Source of the DNA: UBA2784 sp964494625
GTDB lineage: Bacteria > Pseudomonadota > Alphaproteobacteria > Micropepsales > Micropepsaceae
Length of the DNA: 64,000 nt
Direction of reading: 5' to 3'
Assembly (NCBI GenBank): GCA_964494625.1
Contig: CAZBRT010000001.1
Span: forward strand, 1,054,001-1,118,000
Shown: positions 51,293 to 59,707 of the stretch, in pieces
How positions within the stretch are numbered: the stretch's first letter is position 1
Layout: every line of letters starts with the position of its first letter
The notes under the pieces: model-generated
What the model saw: the letters and a program-made list of their open reading frames with translations, nothing else
Told to the model about the DNA's origin: nothing
The model's database searches: none
Program-made: the position numbers and the translations under genes

Positions 51293-52593
51293 CAGTGCGC
51301 ATCCGTTGCCGCGATCAGCTGGTCCTCAATCTGCCACAGGCGATCCTGCCCCCAGATCACAGGTCCATCATTCACACGAAAGCTGGGCACGCCCCAGATG
51401 CCCTTGGCGAACATTTCGCTGCGATTGGCTTCGGCAACTTTGCGCCAGCTGTCATCGGCCAATGCGCGTTTGACGGTTTCGGCGGAAATTCCGGCGCGCC
51501 TGGCAATGGCGAGAAGTCCCGCATCACTGCCCGCATCAATGCCATGGGCAAAGACGCCGGTGAGGAATGACTCAGCGAAAGCCGCGCCCTTGCCCTCGGC
51601 AATGGCCTGATGAAGCACGGCAAGACCGCGCTCGGTGGGCTTGCCGACGGGATCGACGATCTTGCCGAAGGGTGCGCCGCAGCGGTCTGCCTCGCGCTTG
51701 GTATCGAGGGGGATGTATCTGCGCTTGAGCGGAGGTATGGGCAGGCCGCGCATGACCATGGGCAAGACAAAGCGCAGACGCAGCTCTGCTCCATAATGCG
51801 CGGCAAGCCTGCGTACGCGCTGAACGGCAATCGCCGTATAGGGGCTGCGGAACGAGAGGAAAAAGTCGAGCACCGGCTTTGCGCCGTTTGCCGGCCGTTT
51901 CATGCAATTGATATCGATGGGCGGCACGATGTAGCCTGGCCCCGGGCTTTTCTCGCGGCGCATTTTCTTCAAGCGCGCTTCAAGAAAGTGGAGCCGGTCC
52001 ACGCCCCAATACCACTCCGCCTCAAGGCAGAACGTCGCGCCCAGGTAGTGGCCGTATTTCTTCCGGATGGATGCGCCGCGCGTCATGCGGGCAGCGGTCT
52101 CATTTGCGGAGACGGCGGGAAATCCTGCGAGCGCACCTGTGTCATGCGCCCAGAGTGCGGCGCCAATGGCAATGGCGCGCTCAAAAAAGTCCGGGGCGTC
52201 GAGGGCTGCGGCAAGCGCCGCATTGGCCTTGGCGACAAGGGATGGATCGGGCGCTGACGCCGAAGCCGGAAAGGAAAGGTTGTGGCGCTGAGCGAGGGCA
52301 GCGGCGTCGCGGCGCGACCATGCCTCCAGCCTGGCGCGTTCGGGTGCGGCGCCATCATCGGGCGGCGGCACAAGATGCGGCACAAGGCGGATGCGGTAAC
52401 GCGCCGCCAGTTCCTTTGCTGCCTGCGCCGCCAGATGGGCGTAAGGGTCATCGGCCTGATGAAAATAGCAGACCGTCACCGGCCCGCCCTTCAAGCGGCG
52501 CGGCAGAGACGCGCGGGCGCGGCGCCAAGCTGCCATGCGCGGGCTGGTGATGAGCCCGGAGATCATGCGGGAGAGGGAGGCCTTGAGGGTCAT
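51292..52593 (-). CDS. DsbA-family/2-hydroxychromene-2-carboxylate isomerase-like protein, two thioredoxin-fold domains
   Basis: Two DsbA-like modules: residues ~35-220 (GPVTVCYFHQADDPYAHLAAQAAKEL...) and ~235-433 (KPVLDFFLSFRSPYTAIAVQRVRRLAAHYGAELRLRFVLPMVMRG..., ending GVPSFRVNDGPVIWGQDRLWQIEDQL). The second matches HCCA-isomerase/GST-kappa-type proteins, with Ser in SFRSPY instead of the CXXC of DsbA, so thiol oxidase activity is not expected. The start at 52593 begins MTLKASLSRMI; 52623 is an alternative. It heads the operon with FGE and sulfatase. A link to sulfated aromatic compounds is conceivable. Confidence 0.82.
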   Translation of the reverse strand: MTLKASLSRMISGLITSPRMAAWRRARASLPRRLKGGPVTVCYFHQADDPYAHLAAQAAKELAARYRIRLVPHLVPPPDDGAAPERARLEAWSRRDAAALAQRHNLSFPASASAPDPSLVAKANAALAAALDAPDFFERAIAIGAALWAHDTGALAGFPAVSANETAARMTRGASIRKKYGHYLGATFCLEAEWYWGVDRLHFLEARLKKMRREKSPGPGYIVPPIDINCMKRPANGAKPVLDFFLSFRSPYTAIAVQRVRRLAAHYGAELRLRFVLPMVMRGLPIPPLKRRYIPLDTKREADRCGAPFGKIVDPVGKPTERGLAVLHQAIAEGKGAAFAESFLTGVFAHGIDAGSDAGLLAIARRAGISAETVKRALADDSWRKVAEANRSEMFAKGIWGVPSFRVNDGPVIWGQDRLWQIEDQLIAATDAH

Positions 52594-52705
52594 GCGGGGG
52601 TCCGCGCTTGACGATGGCGCCATATAGTGGCACGTTCAATGCCAATATATCTGCAACCGGCCCGTCGGTCAATCGGCCAGCGGGTGCTAGAACAAGGGCG
52701 GCACG

Positions 52706-53608
52706 ATGAAGGTTCTGCGCACACCGGACGCACGTTTTGCGGGCATCCAGGATTTCCCGTTTCATCCGCATTACACCGAAATCACGCATGAGGGCACGCC
52801 CCTTCGCCTCCATCATGTCGATGAGGGGCCGAAGAATGCCGCGCCGGTCCTGCTGATGCATGGCGAGCCGTCGTGGGCCTATCTCTACCGCAAGATGATC
52901 AGCGGGCTTGTCGGGCGCGGCCATCGTGCGGTCGCGCCGGACCTGATCGGCTTTGGCAAATCCGACAAGCCGGCCGCCCAGGACGATTACACCTATGAGC
53001 GCCATGTGGCGTGGATGAGTGCCTGGCTGAAGGCGGTCGATCTCAAGGGGATCACGCTTTTCTGCCAGGATTGGGGCGGGCTGATCGGGCTTCGGCTGGT
53101 TGCAGCCTTTCCCGAACGTTTCGCGCGTGTGGTGGTCGCCAACACTGGCCTTCCCGTCGGCACGGGATGGTCAGAGGGTTTCAAGGCGTGGCTTGAATTC
53201 AGCCAGAAGGTGCCGGAATTTCCCACAGGCTTCATCCTTGATGGCGGCACCAAGCGCAGCCTGACCGATGCCGAGAAGGCGGCGTATGACGCGCCCTATC
53301 CGGATGAAAGCTACAAGTCGGGCGCACGCTGTTTTCCGCGCCTTGTGCCGATCACGCCGGAGCATGCGTCCGTTGCCGAAAACATCGCGGCCTGGACTGT
53401 GCTTGAGCAGTTCAACAAGCCGTTCCTCACCGCCTTCAGCGATTCAGATCCCGTCACCAAAGGCGGCGAGCGTGTGTTCCAGTCGCGCGTGCCCGGCACA
53501 AAGGGCCAAGCCCATGTGACGGTGAAGGATGCCGCGCACTTCCTCCAGGAAGACGCGCCGGACGAGCTCGTTGCGATCATCGACCAGTTCATCAAAGCCA
53601 ATCCGTGA
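52706..53608 (+). CDS. Haloalkane dehalogenase-like alpha/beta hydrolase (300 aa)
   Basis: Features of haloalkane dehalogenases of the DhlA/DmbA-DhmA type: HGEPSW (E54 region), nucleophile D122 followed by W123 in CQDWGG (Asp, not Ser, with the halide-binding Trp), acid D248 (FSDSDPVT) and H278 (DAAHFLQED). The cap region is ~150-220. It would hydrolyse haloalkanes to alcohols; epoxide hydrolases also use Asp but lack this Trp pattern. It is first in an operon with DUF1330, TetR and a metallo-hydrolase, all with overlapping ends. Confidence 0.85.
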   Translation: MKVLRTPDARFAGIQDFPFHPHYTEITHEGTPLRLHHVDEGPKNAAPVLLMHGEPSWAYLYRKMISGLVGRGHRAVAPDLIGFGKSDKPAAQDDYTYERHVAWMSAWLKAVDLKGITLFCQDWGGLIGLRLVAAFPERFARVVVANTGLPVGTGWSEGFKAWLEFSQKVPEFPTGFILDGGTKRSLTDAEKAAYDAPYPDESYKSGARCFPRLVPITPEHASVAENIAAWTVLEQFNKPFLTAFSDSDPVTKGGERVFQSRVPGTKGQAHVTVKDAAHFLQEDAPDELVAIIDQFIKANP

Positions 53609-54024
53609 GCCAAATCATGAATGTCGAAAACGCGATCTATCCCCAGGGCACGCAATTGCAGCCTTTGATGGCTGACAAGGGCGGCCCGATCGTGATGGTC
53701 AATCTCCTGAAATTCAGGGCGAAGGCCCGATACAAGGACGGGCGCGCCACAAGCCTGACCGGGCGCGAGGCCTATAATCTCTATGCGGAGAAAATGGTGC
53801 CGTTCGTGACGGCCAAAGGCGGTCGCATCATCTTTTCCGCCGACGTGTCATCGCTCGTCATCGGACAGGTGGATGATATGTGGGATGTGGTGGCCCTGAT
53901 GGAATACCCGTCATCATCTGCCTTTGCCGAGATCGCCATGTCGCCTGAAGTGGCGGGCTTTGGCGTACATCGCGAGGCGGGGCTTGAGGGCCAGTTGCTC
54001 ATCCGCTGCCCGGCACGACCATGA
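53605..54024 (+). CDS. DUF1330-type dimeric alpha/beta-barrel protein
   Basis: Ferredoxin-like fold protein, GGPIVMVNLLKFRAKARYKDGRATSLTGREAYNLYAEKMVPFVTAKGGRIIFSADVSSLVIG, typical of DUF1330/EthD-like proteins. The GTG at 53605 overlaps the dehalogenase stop (GTGA); an ATG at 53617 is an alternative. No catalytic motif; relatives are putative small-molecule binders or monooxygenases. A distant relative is encoded at 56945. Confidence 0.75.
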   Translation: MSQIMNVENAIYPQGTQLQPLMADKGGPIVMVNLLKFRAKARYKDGRATSLTGREAYNLYAEKMVPFVTAKGGRIIFSADVSSLVIGQVDDMWDVVALMEYPSSSAFAEIAMSPEVAGFGVHREAGLEGQLLIRCPARP

Positions 54025-54632
54025 GGGACGACCGCGATGACGACGTCCTGACCGCCGCCCTGACCGATGGGCGCCGCGCACGCGGTGCTGACAATCGCCG
54101 CCGCATCGTCGAGGCGTTTGTCGCGCTGGTCGGCAAGGGGCGTGTGACGCCGACAGCGGACGAGATTGCGGCGCGGGCGGATGTGGGCCTGCGCACCGTG
54201 TTCCGTCATTTCGACGACATGGAAAGCCTTTATCGCGAGATCTCGGAAGTGATCGCGGCGCGGGTGCGCGCCATCGTGGACCGGCCGCTCGAATCCAAAG
54301 GCTGGCGCGAGCAGCTCCTCGAAGTGGTTGGTCGGCGCGTGCGCGTCTATGAGGAGATAACGCCCTACAAGCTCTCCGCGATGGTCAATGCTGCCAACTC
54401 GGCCTTCCTTCGGGAAGGCGCGAAGCAGTTTGCCCGTCTGCAACGCAGCTATTTCGTGCGCGTGCTGCCGCCCGCGCTGCAGTCCGACAAAGTGACCGTG
54501 GACATGCTCGACATGGCGCTGAGTTTTGAAGCTTGGCTGCGTCTGCGGCGGGAGCAGTCGCTTTCGGCTGACGAGGCGCACGCGCTGTGGCGTGCATTGG
54601 TTGAACGTATCCTCAAGGGAGTTGCACGATGA
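54021..54632 (+). CDS. TetR-family transcriptional regulator (203 aa)
   Basis: N-terminal HTH: NRRRIVEAFVALVGKGRVTPTADEIAARADVGLRTVFRHFDDMESLYREI, with the TetR turn and recognition helix. The C-terminal ligand domain is helical and unassignable. ATGA overlaps on both sides place it in the middle of the dehalogenase operon, so autoregulation of the operon is the simplest model. No operator palindrome was clear in 52624-52705. Confidence 0.9.
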   Translation: MRDDRDDDVLTAALTDGRRARGADNRRRIVEAFVALVGKGRVTPTADEIAARADVGLRTVFRHFDDMESLYREISEVIAARVRAIVDRPLESKGWREQLLEVVGRRVRVYEEITPYKLSAMVNAANSAFLREGAKQFARLQRSYFVRVLPPALQSDKVTVDMLDMALSFEAWLRLRREQSLSADEAHALWRALVERILKGVAR

Positions 54633-55732
54633 GCCGGGCCGGAAAAATCATCTTTCGGGTTGTCGCGGCAATTGCCGTGACCGGGGCTGGCGCGTTCGCC
54701 GCGTTCCGCTTCGTGCCTGCGGTGCAGGGTTTCGTGATCGCCCGCATGATCGTGCAGGGCATGGCCATTGATCGCTCCGCCCTGATGGCAGACGACGCAT
54801 TGCGTGTGATCGTGTGCGGGTCAGGCTCGCCCATGCCGGACGCCAACCGCGCGCCAGCCTGTCATCTCGTGATTGCAGGGGGGAAGATCTTTCTCGTCGA
54901 TGCGGGTGGCGGTTCGATGTCGCGCGCGGTGCGCTGGCGTATCCCGCTTGCCGCCCTCCAGCACGTGTTCCTGACCCATTTCCACTCTGACCATATCGGA
55001 GACCTGGGCGAAGCCAACATGCAGAGCTGGGCTGCCGGGCGGCGCACGCCGCTTGTCGTGCATGGCGGACCTTCCATCGAACGCGTGGTCGGCGGCTTCA
55101 ATGAAGCCTATGCGCCCGACTCGTCCTATCGCACCGCGCATCACACACAGTCCTATATGCCGATTGAAGTGTCGGTGATGACATCGGCGTTGATCGCCAA
55201 TGATGATGGCTCGGCACTGACCGGAACCCAGGGCAAAGTGGTCTATGAGGCGGACGGGCTCACCGTCACGGCCTTTGCGGTCGATCACACGCCGATCACG
55301 CCCGCCTATGGCTACCGCTTCGACTACAAGGGCCGGTCCGTGGTGTTTTCGGGCGATACGATCCCGACGCCTTCCGTTCCGCTCTTTGCCAGGCAAGCCG
55401 ACGTGCTCATCCATGAGGCGATGGCGATGGATGTAGTCGCCATGATGAGTGAGGCAGCAGCCAATCAGGGCAATGACGGGCTGTCGCATCTCCTCCACGA
55501 TACGCTCGACTACCATGCTTCGCCTCAGGATGCGGCAAGGCTGGCCGACGAGGCGGGGGTACCGCACGTGGTCTTCACCCATATCGTGCCGCCGATGCCG
55601 CAATGGATCGCGGCAATCATTTTCACGCGCAATCTCGACGCCAAGGCGGACGCTCATGTCGCGTTTGACGGCATGCTGATCGAATTGCCGCTCGGCGGTG
55701 ATGCGGTCAATTTTGGTGATGTGGGCCGTTAG
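54629..55732 (+). CDS. Membrane-anchored metallo-beta-lactamase-fold hydrolase (RNase Z-like, 367 aa)
   Basis: One N-terminal TM/signal anchor (~7-28). The MBL fold has H117-F-H119-S-D121-H122 (THFHSDHIGD), a further His (AVDHTPITPAYG), SGDT and VFTHIVP. The GSGSPMPDANRAPACHLV opening resembles RNase Z/arylsulfatase AtsA-type members, but the export signal argues against tRNA processing. A periplasmic hydrolase of unknown substrate is likely. It is last in the dehalogenase operon. Confidence 0.85.
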   Translation: MSRAGKIIFRVVAAIAVTGAGAFAAFRFVPAVQGFVIARMIVQGMAIDRSALMADDALRVIVCGSGSPMPDANRAPACHLVIAGGKIFLVDAGGGSMSRAVRWRIPLAALQHVFLTHFHSDHIGDLGEANMQSWAAGRRTPLVVHGGPSIERVVGGFNEAYAPDSSYRTAHHTQSYMPIEVSVMTSALIANDDGSALTGTQGKVVYEADGLTVTAFAVDHTPITPAYGYRFDYKGRSVVFSGDTIPTPSVPLFARQADVLIHEAMAMDVVAMMSEAAANQGNDGLSHLLHDTLDYHASPQDAARLADEAGVPHVVFTHIVPPMPQWIAAIIFTRNLDAKADAHVAFDGMLIELPLGGDAVNFGDVGR

Positions 55733-55877
55733 GCCCCTCTCGTTCATGTGATGCTTTCTCGACGGCAGGTGAACGGGCCATTCAGGCCCGGCTCAGAAGG
55801 CGTGTCCTACAACACGATCGTCAGCCGGCAGAACATTGAACCCCCTGCCGGTCATCACCAGAGAAAGGACCACTTCC

Positions 55878-56384
55878 ATGAAACGCTTCCTTACCGCCGT
55901 CAGCGCCCTTGCCATCCTCTTCTCAGCCGGCATCGGCGACGCCAGCGCACGCAACCGGGCCGTCATCGACCAGACCGGCAACGGCCATGCCGCTGGTGCC
56001 GTGCAGAGCGGCAACAACAATGACGCCTATGTCGACCAGCGCGGTCGCGGCCAGTACCAGGCTGTCTTCCAGGACGGCAATCGCAACTACATGGAGTCGC
56101 TCCAGACCGGCCGCCGCAACCGCGCGGTCACCGATCAGACCGGCAACGACAATTACTCGGTGACCGGCCAGAATGGCCGCTACAACACTGCCGAGACCGT
56201 GCAGTACGGCAACAACAACCGCGCGGGCATTGCCCAGATGGGCAACAACAACGATGCGACGATCGTTCAGGACGGCAACCGCAACATCTCGGCGGTGATC
56301 CAGACCGGTTCGGGCGGCGATGCGACGATCACCCAGAGCGGCAACAACAACATCGCGGTCGTGATCCAGGGCACGCGTCGCTGA
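55878..56384 (+). CDS. Curlin-like amyloid subunit (168 aa)
   Basis: After a Sec signal peptide (MKRFLTAVSALAILFSAGIGDASA) the whole protein is ~13 short curlin-type repeats with the core Q-x-G-x2-N (for example DQTGNGHAAGAVQSGNNNDAY, VQYGNNNRAGIAQMGNNN, IVQDGNRNISAVIQTG). The Asn/Gln/Gly-rich pattern is that of CsgA/CsgB, so it should assemble as extracellular amyloid. AAGGA lies ~9 bases before the ATG at 55878. csgH follows. The secretion channel gene csgG and csgE/F are not in the window. Confidence 0.88.
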   Translation: MKRFLTAVSALAILFSAGIGDASARNRAVIDQTGNGHAAGAVQSGNNNDAYVDQRGRGQYQAVFQDGNRNYMESLQTGRRNRAVTDQTGNDNYSVTGQNGRYNTAETVQYGNNNRAGIAQMGNNNDATIVQDGNRNISAVIQTGSGGDATITQSGNNNIAVVIQGTRR

Positions 56385-56512
56385 AAATTGGCGCCTGCTG
56401 ATGACAACAGGTGATGACAGGCGTGGCCGGGGAGATGCAGCCAAAGGGCATCTCCCCGGCTCCTGCGGAACCTGAATGAAGTTTCCCCTTCCTCCGTTTC
56501 CGGAGAACCCCC

Positions 56513-56938
56513 ATGAAAAAGTCGATCCTTGTTCTTTCCTTCTTCGCGCTGGGCTGCGCATCACCGGTGGCAGGGGCGCTGGCGGATGGCGCGGCACCGC
56601 CGACCCCGGAAGTTGCAACCGCAGCGCCGGACGAAACAGTAGAGGCGCTCAGCTGTGCCATCCATGCCGAGAAGTCGGGCGCGCTTGTCTCGCTTACGGC
56701 GATGGCGCACGCCGCCGAGGCGCAGACGGTGTTCTACCGCCTTGAGATCGTGAAGGACGGGCCGAGTGGCCTGGCGCGAAACCGGCAGTCAGGTGACGTG
56801 GACCTTCTTGCCGGTGAAACGATCCTGGGCGAGACGGCGATGAACCTCTCGCGCAGCGATGCGCTCTCGGTCTCGTTGTCGCTTGAGGATGCGGCAGGCA
56901 ATACGCTCTGCAGCACGTCCTACCCGGACGAGATCTGA
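56513..56938 (+). CDS. csgH: CsgH-like curli assembly/chaperone protein
   Basis: 141 aa with a signal peptide (MKKSILVLSFFALGCASPVAGALA). The mature domain contains LSCAIHAEKSGALVSLTAMAHA...VFYRLEIVKDGPSGLARNRQSGDVDLLAGETILGE, which fits the alphaproteobacterial CsgH beta-sandwich (K-x-GPSG...QSGD...AGE) with two Cys that may pair. CsgH binds curlin and restrains premature amyloid formation. It lies 128 bp downstream of the curlin gene on the same strand. Assignment from remembered family features plus context. Confidence 0.75.
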   Translation: MKKSILVLSFFALGCASPVAGALADGAAPPTPEVATAAPDETVEALSCAIHAEKSGALVSLTAMAHAAEAQTVFYRLEIVKDGPSGLARNRQSGDVDLLAGETILGETAMNLSRSDALSVSLSLEDAAGNTLCSTSYPDEI

Positions 56939-56944
56939 GTTTCG

Positions 56945-57364
56945 CTACTCGCCGAAATTTTCGCCCGGCGGCAATGGTTTCAGACGCACCAGACGGCTGT
57001 CGGCAACGGCGGCCGTCCGGCTTTTCACCGCTTCGCGATAGGCGGGATCGCGGATCATTTCCACAAAGGCGGCGGCGCTCGGGTATTCGGCAATGAAGAC
57101 GAGGTCCCATTTTTCGTCATGGGGACCCGTCAGCATCAGGTCAAATCGTCCCGCCCAGTGCTGGCGGCCGCCCACGCGGCGAAAGATCGGGCCGCTTTCC
57201 CTTCCATAGGCGCGATAGGCGTCCCTGCCGGAAACCTTGCGACCGTCGCCATAGTCCGCCCATTCGCGCAGCCGCACGAGGTTAAGCATGTGGATCGGCC
57301 CGTCATCCGGCATCGCGCGGAAAGCGGCAAAAGTCTCCTTGTCGGGGTTGACGTAAGCGCTCAT
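56945..57364 (-). CDS. DUF1330-type protein
   Basis: Second DUF1330-like protein in this neighbourhood: MSAYVNPDKETFAAFRAMPDDGPIHMLNLVRLREWADYGDGRKVSGRDAYRAYGRESGPIFRRVGGR..., with DLVFIAEYPSAAAFVEMI, the typical second-half strand-helix. ATGs at 57370 and 57364 both fall after AGGAAGAG; the latter has the better spacing. It is convergent with csgH (6-bp gap). Function unknown. Confidence 0.78.
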   Translation of the reverse strand: MSAYVNPDKETFAAFRAMPDDGPIHMLNLVRLREWADYGDGRKVSGRDAYRAYGRESGPIFRRVGGRQHWAGRFDLMLTGPHDEKWDLVFIAEYPSAAAFVEMIRDPAYREAVKSRTAAVADSRLVRLKPLPPGENFGE

Positions 57365-57459
57365 TGGCATCTCTTCCTCATGGACACCCCCCATAGACAG
57401 CGACGCCTCAAGGGGTGAAAATTGCGCGTCGGGTCAAAGCCTAGTGGGGGGACGGGATC

Positions 57460-59478
57460 GTGGGCAAGAAGACATTCTTTGCATTGGGTGGCGGGGCTGG
57501 CCTTTTGCTGGGGCTCGGGCTTTCGGCCCTTGTCGTCAGCAATTACTCGAGCCTTGTGCTCGCGCTTTTTCCGCCCGCACCGCCAGCGATCCCCGAGGAC
57601 ACGGCAGTGCCCGTCGCGCCGACCAGCCGCGAGGCGCGCGACCGCATGCTGGCCGGGCTCGATTTCTCGAATCGCCTGGACTTTGAATTCGCGTCACGCG
57701 GCTTCATCGCGACGCGCGAGGATCCCGTCATCATGCGCGATGACGGCACGGGCATCGCCTTTGACCTTTCGTCGTACGGATTTCTTGCGGGCAACGTGGC
57801 GGACACGGTGAACCCCAGCCTGTGGCGGCAGGCGCAGCTCATCACCACGCCGGGTCTTTTCAAGGTTGCCGACAATATCTGGCAGGTACGCGGGTTTGAT
57901 GTTTCGACCGTCACCTTCATCCTCACCTCCGAGGGCTTTATCGTCGTTGACCCCCTGACGACGATGGAGGTCGCACGCGCCGCCCTTGAGCTGGTGCGCA
58001 AACATGTCGGTGACCACCCCGTTATTGCGGTCATCTATTCGCACAGCCATGCCGACCATTTCGGCGGTGTCAGCGGCATTATCACCGCGGACGATGCAGC
58101 ATCGGGCCGCGTGAAGGTGATCGCGCCGGAAGGCTTCCTCGAGCATGCGATTGCCGAGAACGTGATTGCAGGCAATGCCATGGCGCGGCGCGGGCGCTTC
58201 CAGTTCGGTGCCACGCTGTCACGCGGACCGGGCGGCGAAGTCACCTCGGGCCTTGGCCCTGGGATTTCGCGCGGCGTCATTTCACTGATCGCGCCGAACC
58301 TCATCATCGACCATACGGGTCAGGAGCTGGTGATCGGCGGTGTGCGCCTGGTCTTCCAGGTAACGCCAGGCACCGAAGCGCCTGCCGAAATGAACTTCTT
58401 CCTGCCGGAGATGCGCGCGCTCTTCATGGCGGAGAACGCCAATGCGAACATGCACAATCTTCTGCCTGCACGCGGGGCGCTGGTGCGCGATGCCAAGGCG
58501 TGGGCGGACTACCTGACGCAATCGATCCGGCTCTATGCCGGGCAGGCGGATGTGGTGTTTGCCGCGCACGGCATTCCGCGCTTCGGCACGGATGTCATCG
58601 TCACCTATCTCAAGAAGCACCGCGACGCCTACAAATTCCTGCATGACCAGTCGGTGCGGCTGATGAATGCGGGACTGACGGGTCCTGAAATCGCCGAAGT
58701 GCTGCAGCTTCCCGACGTGCTGGCGCGCGAGTGGTACAATCGCGGCTATTACGGCACGATGAGCCACAATTCGAAGGCGGTCTATCAGCGCTATATGGGC
58801 TGGTATGACGGCAACCCTGCCAATCTCCATGCCTTGCCGCCGGAAGATGCCGCCCGGCATTATGTCGCCGCGATGGGAGGCGGTGAAGCCGTTGTGGCGG
58901 AGGCGCAGCGCGCCATCGATGCGGGCGAGTTCCGCTGGGCGGCCATGCTGCTCAATCATGTCGTGTTTGCGGGTGGCGATACGACGCGCGCACGCAACAT
59001 GCTGGCGGACGTCTATACGCAGCTTGGCTATGCGTCGGAAGCAGGAACCTGGCGCAACATCTATCTCACCGGCGCGCAGGAACTGCGCAATGGACCGGGC
59101 GAGAATGTGCTCCAGACCGCAAGCGCCGACATGATCCGCGCGACGCCGACTGCGATGATGCTCGATCTTGCCGCCGTCCGGCTCAATCCCGAGAAGGCGC
59201 GCGGCGTTACGCTCACGATCAATCTCGTCCTCAGCGACACGGGCGAGACGCATTTCCTGTCGGTTGAAAACAGCGTCTTCATCCATGAGACGGGTATCAG
59301 TGATCCTGACGCACAGGCGACCGTCACCATGCCGCGCGAGGCGATGATGGCGTCCTTGTTCGTGGGGGCGCCCTTGTCAACGCTCGACATCGAAAGCACG
59401 GGCGATGCGGATGCGTGGGCGACGCTGGTGTCATTGATCGACGGGGTTGATCCCAACTTCAATATTGTGACGCCGTAA
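57460..59478 (+). CDS. Alkyl/aryl-sulfatase of the BDS1/SdsA metallo-hydrolase family (672 aa)
   Basis: A hydrophobic N-terminus (FFALGGGAGLLLGLGLSALVVS) anchors or exports the enzyme. The N-terminal MBL catalytic domain has SHSHADHFGG (H195, H197, D199, H200) and AEMNFFLPEMRALFMAENANANMHN, and PSLWRQAQLITTPGLFKVADNIWQVRGFD is diagnostic of SdsA/BDS1. A helical dimerisation domain and a C-terminal SCP2-like domain follow. It hydrolyses primary or secondary alkyl sulfates without formylglycine. Start GTG at 57460 with a G-rich Shine-Dalgarno (GGGGGGACGGG). Confidence 0.92.
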   Translation: MGKKTFFALGGGAGLLLGLGLSALVVSNYSSLVLALFPPAPPAIPEDTAVPVAPTSREARDRMLAGLDFSNRLDFEFASRGFIATREDPVIMRDDGTGIAFDLSSYGFLAGNVADTVNPSLWRQAQLITTPGLFKVADNIWQVRGFDVSTVTFILTSEGFIVVDPLTTMEVARAALELVRKHVGDHPVIAVIYSHSHADHFGGVSGIITADDAASGRVKVIAPEGFLEHAIAENVIAGNAMARRGRFQFGATLSRGPGGEVTSGLGPGISRGVISLIAPNLIIDHTGQELVIGGVRLVFQVTPGTEAPAEMNFFLPEMRALFMAENANANMHNLLPARGALVRDAKAWADYLTQSIRLYAGQADVVFAAHGIPRFGTDVIVTYLKKHRDAYKFLHDQSVRLMNAGLTGPEIAEVLQLPDVLAREWYNRGYYGTMSHNSKAVYQRYMGWYDGNPANLHALPPEDAARHYVAAMGGGEAVVAEAQRAIDAGEFRWAAMLLNHVVFAGGDTTRARNMLADVYTQLGYASEAGTWRNIYLTGAQELRNGPGENVLQTASADMIRATPTAMMLDLAAVRLNPEKARGVTLTINLVLSDTGETHFLSVENSVFIHETGISDPDAQATVTMPREAMMASLFVGAPLSTLDIESTGDADAWATLVSLIDGVDPNFNIVTP

Positions 59479-59509
59479 GTCAGAGCGCACCTGTAATGGC
59501 ACCCACGCG

Positions 59510-59671
59510 TCTTCAGCCTCCCCTTTGATAAAAGGGGAGGCGGGGCTTGCACGAGCGCAGCGACTGCAAGTCCGGTGGGGTTGGGAGACGCTGCACTACG
59601 TAAATCGATGGTGCCCCCCACCCGTTTGCAATCGCAAACGTGCCTCCCCCAAAACGGGGGAAGCTGAAGAG
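59510..59671. repeat. MITE/REP-like palindromic element, copy 2 (162 bp)
   Basis: Same architecture and extensive identity as 27882-28046: TCTTCAGCCTCCCCTTT at the left end, GGGGGAAGCTGAAGA at the right end, with internal hairpins in the same order (AAAGGGGAGG, CTTGCA...TGCAAG, GGTGGGG...CCCCACC, GTTTGC/GCAAAC). It lies between the convergent alkylsulfatase and the gene at 59708, where it could terminate both. Confidence 0.8.
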
Positions 59672-59707
59672 GTCGTAGAGATCGTCTCGCGCCTTGCGCT
59701 GCTTTGC

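Noticed and set aside
51292..52593. Thiol-disulfide oxidoreductase DsbA
   Set aside because: The CXXC position in the second domain is SFRSPY; the isomerase/GST-kappa-like branch fits better.
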